This document shows positions 36,258 to 44,929 of a stretch of DNA of 64,000 bases, in pieces; position 1 is the stretch's first letter; every line of letters begins with the position of its first letter. The notes below the pieces were generated by a model. The model worked only from the letters and a program-made list of their open reading frames with translations. It was not told the DNA's origin and did not search any database. A program made the translations under genes and the position numbers. The DNA comes from Kribbibacterium absianum (lineage in GTDB: Bacteria > Actinomycetota > Coriobacteriia > Coriobacteriales > Atopobiaceae): assembly GCF_030067705.1 (NCBI RefSeq), contig NZ_JASJEX010000001.1, forward strand, positions 124,001-188,000, written 5' to 3'.

Positions 36258-36274
36258 CAAACAAAAAGTTTGGT
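36258..36274 (+). promoter_or_regulatory. Perfect 6-5-6 operator candidate before ygeX
   Basis: CCAAAC-AAAAA-GTTTGG, the most symmetric copy of the shared motif, placed at about +2 to +18 of the predicted transcript and 42 bases before the ATG. Confidence 0.7.
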
Positions 36275-36316
36275 CGCGGAAGCAACTCATCGGCACGCGC
36301 CGGGAAAGGACACTCC

Positions 36317-37540
36317 ATGGAGGAGAGCACGCTTCGTTGGACCCTCAACACGATGCCGGCTTCGGAGGACAAGAACCTTCCGGTGATGTCGCTCGAGAAC
36401 GTCGCCAAGGCGCGCGCGTTCCACGAGAGCTTCCCGCAGTACGCCGTCACCCCGCTCGCCGACCTTGAGGGGATGGCCGGCAACCTCGGCCTCGCCGGCC
36501 TCTACGTGAAGGACGAGAGCTACCGCTTCGGCCTCAACGCGTTCAAGGTGCTCGGCGGCTCCTTCGCCATGGCCCGCTACATCGCGCAGCAGACCGGCAA
36601 GGACGTCTCCGAGACGGACTTCGACTACCTGACGTCGGACGAGCTGGCCAACGACTTCGGCCAGGCCACGTTCTTCACCGCCACCGACGGCAACCACGGC
36701 CGTGGCGTGGCGTGGGCGGCCCAGAAGCTCGGCCAGAAGGCCGTCGTGCACATGCCCAAGGGCACCGTCGCCACCCGCAAGGAGAACATCGCCAAGCTCG
36801 GCGCCGACGTGACCATCGAGGAGCTCAACTACGACGACTGCGTGCGCCTGGCCGCCAAGGAGGCCGACGAGACCGAGCGCGGCGTCATCGTCCAGGACAC
36901 CGCCTGGGACGGTTACGAGGAGATCCCCTCCTGGATCATGCAGGGCTACGGCACGATGAGCTCCGAGGCCACCGAGCAGCTTCGCGCCCTTGAGGTCAAC
37001 CGCCCGACGCACGTCTTCGTGCAGGCCGGCGTGGGCTCCCTCGCCAGCTCCGTGGTGGGCTACTTCGTCAACAAGTTCCCCAGCTGCCCGCCCAAGTTCG
37101 TGATCATGGAGGCCGGCGCGGCCGACTGCCTCTACCAGGGCGCTGTGGCCGCTGACGGCGACCCGCGCATCGTGGGCGGCGACCTCGAGACCATCATGGC
37201 GGGCCTGGCCTGCGGCGAGCCCAACACCATCGGCTGGGACATCCTGCGCAACCACGCGACAGCGTTCCTCAGCTGCCCGGACTGGATGGCCGCCAAGGGC
37301 ATGCGCATGCTGGCCGCGCCGGTGAAGGGCGACCCGGCGGTGACCTCCGGCGAGTCCGGCGCCATCGGCATGGGCGTCATCGCGACCGTGATGACCGACC
37401 CGGCCTACGCCGAGCTCAAGGACGCGCTCGGCCTGGACGAGAGCTCCCAGGTGCTGCTCTTCTCGACCGAGGGCGACACCGACCCCGTGCGCTACCACGA
37501 GATCGTGTGGAACGGCGCGTACCCGAGCACGGGCGAGTAG
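36317..37540 (+). CDS. ygeX: Diaminopropionate ammonia-lyase
   Basis: A 407-residue PLP enzyme splitting 2,3-diaminopropionate to pyruvate and two ammonia. The PLP lysine is Lys77 in GLNAFKVLGG; the phosphate-binding and fold motifs TATDGNHGRGVAWAA (near 119) and VFVQAGVGSLASSVVGYF (near 234) follow, and the length matches the Escherichia coli enzyme (398). In the anaerobic purine cluster it handles the three-carbon diamine left from the ring. The first of three neighbouring genes ygeX-ygeY-ygeW, with 134- and 211-base gaps. It is probably induced by purines through the operator immediately upstream. Confidence 0.94.
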   Translation: MEESTLRWTLNTMPASEDKNLPVMSLENVAKARAFHESFPQYAVTPLADLEGMAGNLGLAGLYVKDESYRFGLNAFKVLGGSFAMARYIAQQTGKDVSETDFDYLTSDELANDFGQATFFTATDGNHGRGVAWAAQKLGQKAVVHMPKGTVATRKENIAKLGADVTIEELNYDDCVRLAAKEADETERGVIVQDTAWDGYEEIPSWIMQGYGTMSSEATEQLRALEVNRPTHVFVQAGVGSLASSVVGYFVNKFPSCPPKFVIMEAGAADCLYQGAVAADGDPRIVGGDLETIMAGLACGEPNTIGWDILRNHATAFLSCPDWMAAKGMRMLAAPVKGDPAVTSGESGAIGMGVIATVMTDPAYAELKDALGLDESSQVLLFSTEGDTDPVRYHEIVWNGAYPSTGE

Positions 37541-37549
37541 CTAACGCTG

Positions 37550-37584
37550 CGAGGGGCGCCGGCTGCGGGCCGGGCGTCCCTCGT
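37550..37584 (+). terminator. GC-rich hairpin between ygeX and ygeY
   Basis: CGAGGG.CGCCGGC pairs with GCCGGGCGTCCCTCG around a short loop, followed by only TT. It could be a partial terminator or an mRNA-processing stem that sets different levels of the two genes. Confidence 0.5.
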
Positions 37585-37674
37585 TATGACGAACCTGCGG
37601 CGCTCTCTGGCCGCAGGGGCCCGCACCCGTTGAGGGCGCCCCGGCACGAGGGGCGCGAAGAGTAGGAGGACGCA

Positions 37675-39063
37675 GTGGCAGAGAAGCAGCTCGACTACGA
37701 CAAGATCAAGGAGGCCGCCAAGGCGTACGGCCCCGACATGACCGCGTTCCTGCGCGCCATGATCTCCCACCCCAGCGAGAGCTGCGAGGAGAAAGAGGTC
37801 GTGGAGTGCATCAAGGCCGAGATGGAGAAGCTCGGCTTCGACGAGGTGGTCGTCGACGGCCTCGGCAACGTCATCGGCTACATGGGCACCGGCGACAAGA
37901 TCATCGCCATCGACTCCCACATCGACACCGTGGGCATCGGCAACATCGAGAACTGGGAGGCCGACCCCTACAAGGGCTACGAGACCGAGGACCTGATCTA
38001 CGGTCGCGGCGGCTCCGACCAGGAGGGCGGCATGGCGTCCGCCACCTACGCGGCGAAGATCATGAAGGACATGGGCCTCATCCCCGAGGGCTACAAGATC
38101 ATGGTCGTGGGCTCCGTGCAGGAGGAAGACTGCGACGGCATGTGCTGGCAGTACATCTACAACATCGACAAGGTCCGTCCTGAGTTCGTGATCTCCACCG
38201 AGCCCACCGACGGCGGCATCTACCGCGGGCACCGCGGCCGCATGGAGATCCGCGTGGACGTGCGCGGCACCTCCTGCCACGGCTCCGCCCCCGACCGCGG
38301 CGACAACGCCATCTACAAGATGGCCGACATCATCGCCAACGTGCGCGACCTCAACAACAACGGCTGCGACGAGTCCACCGAGATCCGCGGCCTCGTGAAG
38401 ATGCTCGACCCCAAGTACAACCCGGAGCACTGGGAGGACGCGCGCTTCCTCGGCCGCGGCACCTGCACCGTGTCCCAGATCTACTTCACGAGCCCGAGCC
38501 GCTGCGCCGTCGCCGACTCCTGCTCCATCTCCATCGACCGCCGTATGACCGCCGGTGAGACCTACAAGAGCTGCCTCAAGGAGATCGAGGACCTGCCGGC
38601 CGTCAAGAAGTACGGCGAGGACGTGACCGTCTCCATGTACATGTACGACCGTCCTTCCTGGACCGGCGAGGTGTACGAGACCGAGGCCTACTTCCCGACG
38701 TGGATCAACAAGGCCGACGCCCCGCACGTGAAGGCCATGGTGGAGGCGCACCACAACCTCTTCGGCGACACCCGCATCGGGCCGGACGTGGCCATGGGCC
38801 TGCGCAACCGTCCGCTGCTCGACAAGTGGACCTTCTCCACGAACTGCGTGTCGATCCAGGGCCGCTACGGCATCCCGTGCGTGGGCTTCGGCCCCGGCGC
38901 CGAGTCCCAGGCCCATGCCCCCAACGAGGTCACCTACAAGCAGGACCTCGTGACCGCGGCCGCGATGTACGTCGCCGGCATCAACCTGTACGAGCCGCCC
39001 GCGGCCGGCGAGACCAGCGCGACCGAGTTCCGCGCCGAGCTCACGGACAACGTGATTCGCTAG
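37675..39063 (+). CDS. ygeY: YgeY-family M20 hydrolase of the purine cluster
   Basis: A 462-residue zinc hydrolase, named for its link to selenium metabolism genes. M20 motifs: [12 protein letters not shown] (metal His near residue 80), [13 protein letters not shown] (bridging Asp near 111), [11 protein letters not shown] (acidic pair near 147) and [16 protein letters not shown] (near 174). In the described pathway it would open an amide or ureido bond of a purine ring product before YgeX acts; the exact reaction is inferred. The start is GTG 37675 with AGGAGG upstream. Two His/Asp ligands downstream (HAPNEVTY near 419) complete the site. Confidence 0.92.
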   Translation: MAEKQLDYDKIKEAAKAYGPDMTAFLRAMISHPSESCEEKEVVECIKAEMEKLGFDEVVVDGLGNVIGYMGTGDKIIAIDSHIDTVGIGNIENWEADPYKGYETEDLIYGRGGSDQEGGMASATYAAKIMKDMGLIPEGYKIMVVGSVQEEDCDGMCWQYIYNIDKVRPEFVISTEPTDGGIYRGHRGRMEIRVDVRGTSCHGSAPDRGDNAIYKMADIIANVRDLNNNGCDESTEIRGLVKMLDPKYNPEHWEDARFLGRGTCTVSQIYFTSPSRCAVADSCSISIDRRMTAGETYKSCLKEIEDLPAVKKYGEDVTVSMYMYDRPSWTGEVYETEAYFPTWINKADAPHVKAMVEAHHNLFGDTRIGPDVAMGLRNRPLLDKWTFSTNCVSIQGRYGIPCVGFGPGAESQAHAPNEVTYKQDLVTAAAMYVAGINLYEPPAAGETSATEFRAELTDNVIR

Positions 39064-39240
39064 TTCGCCCGGCACCGACGGCCCGGGGACACAAGGGTCT
39101 CCGTTTCAAGGGATAGGTCACTCCGGACCTCACACCCTGGCGCCTCCTTCTCGCGACTTGAGCCGGCTGCCTTCTCGGCGCAGAGTCTCGGGCGCGACGC
39201 CCCTCCACGGGCATTCTCTGAACCATGCGAGTAAGTTTGT

Positions 39241-39260
39241 GCGGTGCTCCGCACCGCTTT
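39241..39260 (+). promoter_or_regulatory. Small hairpin with T-run just before the ygeW RBS
   Basis: GCGGTGC-TCC-GCACCGC followed by TTTG, ending 17 bases before the ygeW ATG. It has terminator geometry but a short stem, so it could be an attenuator or an mRNA 5' end. Confidence 0.45.
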
Positions 39261-39274
39261 GAGAAAGGAAACAC

Positions 39275-40471
39275 ATGGACGCCCAGCTCCAGAAGCTCAT
39301 CGACAAGCTCGACACCCTCGACTTCTCCGACATGTACGAGGGCGACTTCTACCTCACGTGGGAGAAGTCCCAGGACGACATCGAGGCCGTCGTGACCGTG
39401 GCCAACGCGCTCCGCAACCTCCGCGAGCGCAACATCTCGCCGCGCATCTTCGACTCGGGCCTCGGCATCTCCGTGTTCCGCGACAACTCCACGCGCACCC
39501 GCTTCTCCTTCGCCTCCGCCTGTAACATGCTCGGCCTGGCCGTCCAGGACCTGGACGAGAAGAAGTCCCAGATCGCTCACGGCGAGACCGTGCGCGAGAC
39601 CGCCACGATGGTGTCCTTCATGGCCGACGTCATCGGCATCCGCGACGACATGTACATCGGCGAGGGCAACAAGTACATGCACGAGTTCATGGACTCCATC
39701 ATCGAGTCCAAGGGCGACGGCGTGCTCGCCCAGAAGCCGACCCTCGTGAGCCTCCAGTGCGACATCGACCACCCGACGCAGTCCATGGCCGACCTGCTCT
39801 ACATCGCCGAGAAGTTCGGCGGCCTTGAGAACCTCAAGGGCAAGAAGATCGCCATGTCCTGGGCCTACAGCCCCTCCTATGCGAAGCCGCTGTCCGTGCC
39901 GCAGGCCATCGTGGGCCTCATGACCCGCTTCGGCATGGACGTCGTGCTCGCGCACCCCGAGGGCTACGACATCATGCCCGAGGTGGAGCAGGTCGCCGCC
40001 AAGAACGCCGCCGCCTCCGGTGGCACCTTCACCAAGACGAACGACATGGCCGAGGCCTTCAAGGACGCCGACATCGTGATCCCGAAGAGCTGGGCGCCGT
40101 TCGTCGGCATGGAGGAGCGCACGAAGCTCTACGCCGCCGGCGACTTCGACGGCATCGACGCCCTCGAGCAGCGCCTCCTCGAGCAGAACAAGCAGCACAT
40201 GGACTGGGTCACCACCCCCGAGCTCATGGGCCTCACCAACAACGCCATCTACATGCACCCGCTGCCCGCCGACATCGAGGGCGTCAGCTGCGAGCACGGC
40301 GAGGTCACCAACGACGTCTTCGAGGCGCACCGCGTGGGCATGTACCGCGAGGCCTCCTTCAAGCCGTACGCCATTGCTGCCATGATCTTCCTGGCCAAGT
40401 GCAAGGACGTCCAGGGCGCTCTCAAGGCCCTCGACGCGCAGGACAAGCAGCGCCTGATGACCGTCAAGTAA
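39275..40471 (+). CDS. ygeW: Knotted transcarbamoylase YgeW
   Basis: A 398-residue member of the aspartate/ornithine carbamoyltransferase superfamily. The carbamoyl-phosphate motif STRTR is at residues 72-76 (FRDNSTRTRFSF); DHPTQSMADLL lies near 167 and the carbamoyl-phosphate-closing HPLPAD near 329. YgeW is a knotted transcarbamoylase whose acceptor was long unknown; in the purine cluster it is thought to run phosphorolytically to give carbamoyl phosphate. No carbamate kinase gene is in this window to use that product. AGAAAGGAAACAC precedes ATG 39275. It ends the ygeX-Y-W group and has a strong terminator. Confidence 0.94.
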   Translation: MDAQLQKLIDKLDTLDFSDMYEGDFYLTWEKSQDDIEAVVTVANALRNLRERNISPRIFDSGLGISVFRDNSTRTRFSFASACNMLGLAVQDLDEKKSQIAHGETVRETATMVSFMADVIGIRDDMYIGEGNKYMHEFMDSIIESKGDGVLAQKPTLVSLQCDIDHPTQSMADLLYIAEKFGGLENLKGKKIAMSWAYSPSYAKPLSVPQAIVGLMTRFGMDVVLAHPEGYDIMPEVEQVAAKNAAASGGTFTKTNDMAEAFKDADIVIPKSWAPFVGMEERTKLYAAGDFDGIDALEQRLLEQNKQHMDWVTTPELMGLTNNAIYMHPLPADIEGVSCEHGEVTNDVFEAHRVGMYREASFKPYAIAAMIFLAKCKDVQGALKALDAQDKQRLMTVK

Positions 40472-40494
40472 GCTTGGCCCCATAGAACGGTCTG

Positions 40495-40533
40495 GGAGCC
40501 CGTCACGGAACTCCTCCGTGGCGGGCTCCTTTT
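40495..40533 (+). terminator. Terminator after ygeW
   Basis: GGAGCCCG..ACGGA pairs with TCCGT..CGGGCTCC (two-base internal mismatch), followed by TTTT. Confidence 0.88.
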
Positions 40534-40636
40534 GTGGCGCTGCACCTGAAAGCCGGCTGCGCCCCTGGGTGCAGAGTCGGCTGGCTCTGAGTACGATGTT
40601 GCTCGATGCATGACCGATGAGCAGGGAGGAGGGTCT

Positions 40637-41587
40637 ATGGAGCCCCGGATTCGCGTGATGGTGGGCGGCGAGGACGGCGAGCGGTTCTTCGGCGACGGGC
40701 CCTGCAGGCTCCTTGAGGAGCTCGCGCGCCTCGGCAGCCTGTCGGCGGCCGCGCGGTCGCTCGGGATGAGCTACTCCAAGGCCACCCGCATTGTGAACCG
40801 CGCCGAGCAGGAACTGGGATTCAAGCTCACGGCGCGCCGTGTGGGCGGCGAGGGCGGCGGTTCCTCCGAGCTCACCCCACAGGGCGCGGAGTTCCTCGAC
40901 CGTTATCGCGCCTGGCGGCGCTCGGTCGAGCGCGACGCGCAGGCGTCGTTCCGGGCCTGCTTCGCCGGTCTGCAGGGCCAGCCGTTGCCCGCCTGCGTGG
41001 TGTTGGCCGCCGGCCGCTCCGAGCGGTTCGGGTCCCAGAAGCTGCTCGCGACGCTCGCTGACGAGCCGGTGCTGTGGCACACCCTCGACGCCGTGCCACG
41101 CGACTGCTTCGAGCTGGTCGTGGTCGCAGCCGAGCCGGCGGTCGTCGATGCCGTGTGCCGGTGGGCGGAGGCGCGGAACGCGACGCCGACGATCGCGGCG
41201 CCCGCGGGCCCCGACCAGTCCGATTCGATGCGCGCGGGCCTCGACGCGTGCGAGCGGTGCAGCTCGGCGGTGTTCGTGCCCGGCGACCAGGCGCTGCTCA
41301 GCGACGAGAGCCTCCGCTCCGTGGCCGCTGCTCTTGCCGAGCACCCCGGCCGCGTCGTTCGGCTCGGCTGGCACGGGGAGGGCCGGAGCCCGGTGGCCTT
41401 TCCGTCCGGCACCTACCGCGCCCTCCGCACGGTACAGGGTGACGTGGGTGGCAGCGCCCTGCTCAAGGCCCGCCCGGACCTGGTGGCCGACGCCGTGGTC
41501 GTCGAGGCCGGCGACCCGCGCGAGCTGCTCGATTGCGACACCCCCGACGCGCTGGAGGCTATGGCCAACGCGCTCGGGGCCTCCTGA
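40637..41587 (+). CDS. Fusion of a ModE-type DNA-binding domain with a MocA-like nucleotidyltransferase
   Basis: A 316-residue protein. Residues 20-90 form a ModE/LysR-type winged helix (LLEELARLGSLSAAARSLGMSYSKATRIVNRAEQELGFKL...LTPQGAEFLDRY). Residues about 118-316 are a MobA/MocA-type NTP transferase with the signature VVLAAGRSERFGSQKLLATL and the metal motif VFVPGDQALLS. MocA cytidylylates molybdopterin for xanthine dehydrogenases; ModE senses molybdate. The fusion may couple cofactor maturation to gene control. I chose ATG 40637 with GGAGGAGGG; ATG 40610 adds nine residues. It precedes the permease gene by 86 bases and is probably part of its operon. Confidence 0.85.
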   Translation: MEPRIRVMVGGEDGERFFGDGPCRLLEELARLGSLSAAARSLGMSYSKATRIVNRAEQELGFKLTARRVGGEGGGSSELTPQGAEFLDRYRAWRRSVERDAQASFRACFAGLQGQPLPACVVLAAGRSERFGSQKLLATLADEPVLWHTLDAVPRDCFELVVVAAEPAVVDAVCRWAEARNATPTIAAPAGPDQSDSMRAGLDACERCSSAVFVPGDQALLSDESLRSVAAALAEHPGRVVRLGWHGEGRSPVAFPSGTYRALRTVQGDVGGSALLKARPDLVADAVVVEAGDPRELLDCDTPDALEAMANALGAS

Positions 41588-41673
41588 CGAAGACAGACTC
41601 GGGCGCTCGTTGGGCGCCCGGGCGAACCACAAGGCCCCTCCAGGAAGGGCCCTTGCAAAAGAAAGAGAGACCC

Positions 41674-43239
41674 ATGGCAGAGAACACCGGCGCTGCGGCG
41701 CCTCCGGCTGCGGACGCGCCCAAGGCGTCCGTCTTCACGCGGGACGGCTTCCCGCCTCTCGGCGAGCTTGTCCCGAACGCGCTCCAGCATGTGCTGGCCT
41801 GCTTCGCCGGCGTGATCACGCCGGCGATGATCCTGTCGGTGATGTGCGGCCTGTCGCAGGAGGAGCAGTCCATCGTGATCCAGATGGCGCTCATCCTCTC
41901 CGCCCTCGACACGATCCTCCAGCAGTTCCCGCTCTTCGGGAAGTTCGGCGCGAACCTGCCCATCGTCACCGGCGTGAGCTATGCGTTCCTGATGCCGCTC
42001 CAGGCCATCGGCGTCGAGCTCGGCTTCAGCGCGGTGCTCGGCTGCCAGATCGTCGGCGGCATCATGTCGATGATCTTCGGCTTCTGCTACGACAAGGTCT
42101 CGCGCATCTTCCCGCCCATCGTCACCGGCACGGTGATCTTCGCCATCGGCGTCAGCCTGTACCCCACGGCCATCAAGTACATGGCCGGCGGCGCGGGCAG
42201 CGAGATCTTCGGCTCCGCCGGCGCCTGGGCCGTGGGCCTCTCCACCTTCGCGATCGTGTTCGTGCTGCAGACCTTCGCCAAGGGCGTGTTCAAGATCGGC
42301 GCCATCTTCTTCGGCATCATCGCCGGCTGCCTCATCGCGATCCCCTTTGGCTACATCGACCCGTCGGGCATCGCCGGCGCCAGCTGGTTCAGCCTGCCCC
42401 GGTTCATGCCGTTCCCGATCGAGTTCGACTTCGCCGCCTGTGTGACCATCGCCATCGTGTACGTGATGGTGGGCGTGCAGCTCATCGGCGACCTCGCGGC
42501 CGCCACCTCTGGCTCGATGGACCGCATGCCCACCGACCACGAGTACGGCGGCTCCCTTCGCGCCCAAGGCCTCGTGTCCGTCGTGAGCGCGTTCTTCGGC
42601 GGCCTGCCCACGAGCGCCTTCGGCCAGAACGTCGGCATCATCGTGTCCACCAAGGCCATCAACCGCTGGGTGTTCGTCGGCGCGGCGGCCGTCTTCGCGG
42701 TTGCCGGTCTCTGCCCCAAGCTCATGGCTGTGCTCATGATGATCCCGGACCCCGTCATCGGCGGCGCCACGATCAGCGTGTTCGGCACCATCACGCTGAA
42801 CGGCATCCGCATCCTTGTGAAGGACGGCCTCACGCCGCGCTCCTGCACGATCTTCGGCATCTCGGTGGCCTTCGGCCTCGGCATCTACCAGGTCACCGGC
42901 TGCCTGGCCGGCTTCCCCGACTGGGTGACCACGATCTTCGCCACGAGCGCCATCACCCCGTGCGCCATCATGGCGATCATCCTCAACACGGTGCTCCCGC
43001 CGGAGGAGCCTCAGAACCCGGTCGCGACCGAGATGGTCGAGGCGGCCGAAGAGGCCCTCGAGCGCGAGGACGAGGGGCTGCCCGAGCCGATGGAGCCCGA
43101 GATCCTCAAGAAGGGCGAGAAGGCCGGCGGCCCGTTGCCCGTGACCGAGGAGGTCGCCGAGCGCGCCGCCCGGGAGCGCGGCGACGGCGACCGTCGGGCG
43201 CCGGGCACCGATACGACCGATGCCGGGTCCGGTCACTAG
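41674..43239 (+). CDS. NCS2-family xanthine/uracil-type permease
   Basis: A 521-residue nucleobase symporter with about 12-14 hydrophobic helices. The family signature is GQNVGIIVSTKAINRW near residue 316 (Q-N-x-G-x4-T-K), and the N-terminal substrate helix region FAGVITPAMILS is present. The Lys after the Thr and the context favour xanthine or urate over uracil, though this is not proven. The hydrophilic C-terminus (residues 450-521, acidic and Gly/Arg-rich) is longer than usual. ATG 41674; its RBS (AAGAAAGAGAG) is weak. It differs from the AzgA-type permease at 10144, so two NCS2 branches serve the pathway. Confidence 0.92.
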   Translation: MAENTGAAAPPAADAPKASVFTRDGFPPLGELVPNALQHVLACFAGVITPAMILSVMCGLSQEEQSIVIQMALILSALDTILQQFPLFGKFGANLPIVTGVSYAFLMPLQAIGVELGFSAVLGCQIVGGIMSMIFGFCYDKVSRIFPPIVTGTVIFAIGVSLYPTAIKYMAGGAGSEIFGSAGAWAVGLSTFAIVFVLQTFAKGVFKIGAIFFGIIAGCLIAIPFGYIDPSGIAGASWFSLPRFMPFPIEFDFAACVTIAIVYVMVGVQLIGDLAAATSGSMDRMPTDHEYGGSLRAQGLVSVVSAFFGGLPTSAFGQNVGIIVSTKAINRWVFVGAAAVFAVAGLCPKLMAVLMMIPDPVIGGATISVFGTITLNGIRILVKDGLTPRSCTIFGISVAFGLGIYQVTGCLAGFPDWVTTIFATSAITPCAIMAIILNTVLPPEEPQNPVATEMVEAAEEALEREDEGLPEPMEPEILKKGEKAGGPLPVTEEVAERAARERGDGDRRAPGTDTTDAGSGH

Positions 43240-43249
43240 CGTCACAGTG

Positions 43250-43324
43250 GGGACAAAGGTGCCAGACGCCTTTGTCCCTCTTCTCGTTTCAGCGCGGGAC
43301 AAAGGTGCCGGAGCCCTTTGTCCC
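43250..43324. repeat. Two tandem 29-nt palindromes upstream of the hydantoinase gene
   Basis: GGGACAAAGG...CCTTTGTCCC occurs twice (43250-43278 and 43296-43324). Both have perfect 10-bp arms and 9-nt loops that themselves differ. They could stop transcription from the permease gene or be a small repeat family. Confidence 0.75.
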
Positions 43325-43348
43325 GTTTCGTTCACGAAGGAGTTGCTC

Positions 43349-44773
43349 ATGCCAGCGAAGCTCATCAAGGGCGGCAGGCTCGTCACGCCGGCCGGCCTCA
43401 TCAACGGCGACGTCCTGATCGTCGACGACAAGATCGCCCGCATCGCGCCCGAGGGGCTCGCGGAAGGGGAGACCCCGCGCGACGCCGAGGTCTTCGACGC
43501 GTCCGGCTGCTACGTCTACCCCGGCTTCATCGACGCGCACACCCACATGCAGTGCTGGACCGGCATGGACTGGACCGCCGACTCCTTCGAGACGGGCACG
43601 CGCGCTGCGGCCTGCGGCGGCACCACGACCATCGTGGACTACGCCACGCAGGACCGCGGGATGACGATGCCGGAGGCCCTGGCCGAGTGGCACAAGCGCG
43701 CCGACGGCACCTGCACCGCCAACTACGGCTTCCACATGGCCATCGCGGAGTGGAACGGCCAGACCAAGGCGGACATCCCGCTCATGTTCGAGGAGGGCGT
43801 CTCGTCCTTCAAGACGTACTTCGCCTACGACCACCTCAAGCTGGACGACGCCCAGACCCTCGACGTGCTCGAGACCATCAAGCCGTACGGCGGCATCCTC
43901 TGCGTGCACTGCGAGAACGGCACCGTGGTGAACGAGCTGCAGAGGCGCGTGTTCGACGCCGGCGTCACGGGGCCCGAGGGGCACCCGCTGAGCCGCCCGG
44001 ACGAGGTGGAGGCGGAGGCCATCGCGCGTCTCGGCTACCTTGCCGAGCTGTCCGGCGCGAGGGTCAACGTCGTGCACGTGTCCACCGAGGAGGGCCTCAA
44101 GGCCGCGACCGCGGCGCGCGACCGCGGCGTGGACGTGGCCATCGAGAGCTGCCCGCAGTACATGATCCTCGACGAGAGCCACTACCTGGAGCCCGACTTC
44201 CGCGGCGCCAAGTACGTGATGAGCCCGCCGCTCCGCCAGCAGAGCGACCTGTCCGCGCTCTGCGAGGGGGTGCTCGAAGGCGACGTGGACACCATCGCGA
44301 CCGATCACTGCTCGTTCAACTTCTTCGGACAGAAGGACCGCGGCATCGGCGACTTCCGCAAGATCCCGAACGGCGGCCCGGGCGTGGAGCATCGTCCGGT
44401 GCTGATCATGAACCTGTTCGAGGACGAGCTGGGCCCGGAGGACTTCTGCCGCCTGATGTCCGAGAACCCGGCGCGCGTGTTCGGCATGTACCCGCGCAAG
44501 GGCGCCCTGGTGGAGGGCGCTGACGCGGACGTGTGCGTGTGGGACCCGGACGTCGAGTGGACCATCTCGATGAAGAACCAGCACCAGGCCGTGGACTACA
44601 CGCCGTACGAGGGCTACGACGTGCACGGCCAGCCGCGCCAGGTGTTCGTGAACGGCGAGCTGGCGGTGGAGCACGGCGAGCCGACCGGTACGCTGCCCGG
44701 CCGTTACGTGCCGCGCGAGGGCGCGCCGGCCACGGTGACCGCGAAGGCGGGCAACTGTCGCTGCATCTGGTAG
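43349..44773 (+). CDS. Dihydropyrimidinase/hydantoinase-type amidohydrolase (HyuA/YgeZ-like)
   Basis: A 474-residue cyclic-amidohydrolase with a binuclear metal site. HTH metal motif is DAHTHM (His64, His66), the carboxylated lysine is Lys155 in SSFKTYFAYD, and later ligands are VHCENGT (near 187), VHVSTEEG (near 243) and ATDHCSFN (near 317). It hydrolyses a cyclic ureide ring. In this cluster the substrate is probably a hydantoin-like or dihydropyrimidine-like intermediate made from reduced purines; that is inferred. ATG 43349 is preceded by AAGGAG. Its position after the permease suggests coupled uptake and hydrolysis. Confidence 0.9.
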   Translation: MPAKLIKGGRLVTPAGLINGDVLIVDDKIARIAPEGLAEGETPRDAEVFDASGCYVYPGFIDAHTHMQCWTGMDWTADSFETGTRAAACGGTTTIVDYATQDRGMTMPEALAEWHKRADGTCTANYGFHMAIAEWNGQTKADIPLMFEEGVSSFKTYFAYDHLKLDDAQTLDVLETIKPYGGILCVHCENGTVVNELQRRVFDAGVTGPEGHPLSRPDEVEAEAIARLGYLAELSGARVNVVHVSTEEGLKAATAARDRGVDVAIESCPQYMILDESHYLEPDFRGAKYVMSPPLRQQSDLSALCEGVLEGDVDTIATDHCSFNFFGQKDRGIGDFRKIPNGGPGVEHRPVLIMNLFEDELGPEDFCRLMSENPARVFGMYPRKGALVEGADADVCVWDPDVEWTISMKNQHQAVDYTPYEGYDVHGQPRQVFVNGELAVEHGEPTGTLPGRYVPREGAPATVTAKAGNCRCIW

Positions 44774-44817
44774 GGCTGCAGAATCCACGGGGCGTCCGTG
44801 CTGGCACGGTGGGTTGG

Positions 44818-44853
44818 GCGGGGCGAGGCCGTCGGGTCTCGCCCCGCTTTCTC
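44818..44853 (+). terminator. Terminator after the hydantoinase gene
   Basis: GCGGGGCGAG (44818-44827) pairs perfectly with CTCGCCCCGC (44838-44847) and is followed by TTTCTCTT. Confidence 0.85.
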
Positions 44854-44929
44854 TTCCTCCCTCGTGGCCCTACACTGGGCGCGTCGAATTGAGGGGCCGC
44901 GCTGCCCCTCCCGTGGAAGGAGCCGCGAG

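Larger units (their letters stand above)
35974..36316. promoter_or_regulatory. Upstream region of the ygeX operon
   Basis: 343 bases without a recognisable gene. Its 3' part holds the best promoter of the window (36221-36249) and the 6-5-6 operator at 36258-36274. The first 200 bases show nothing I can name. Confidence 0.6.
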
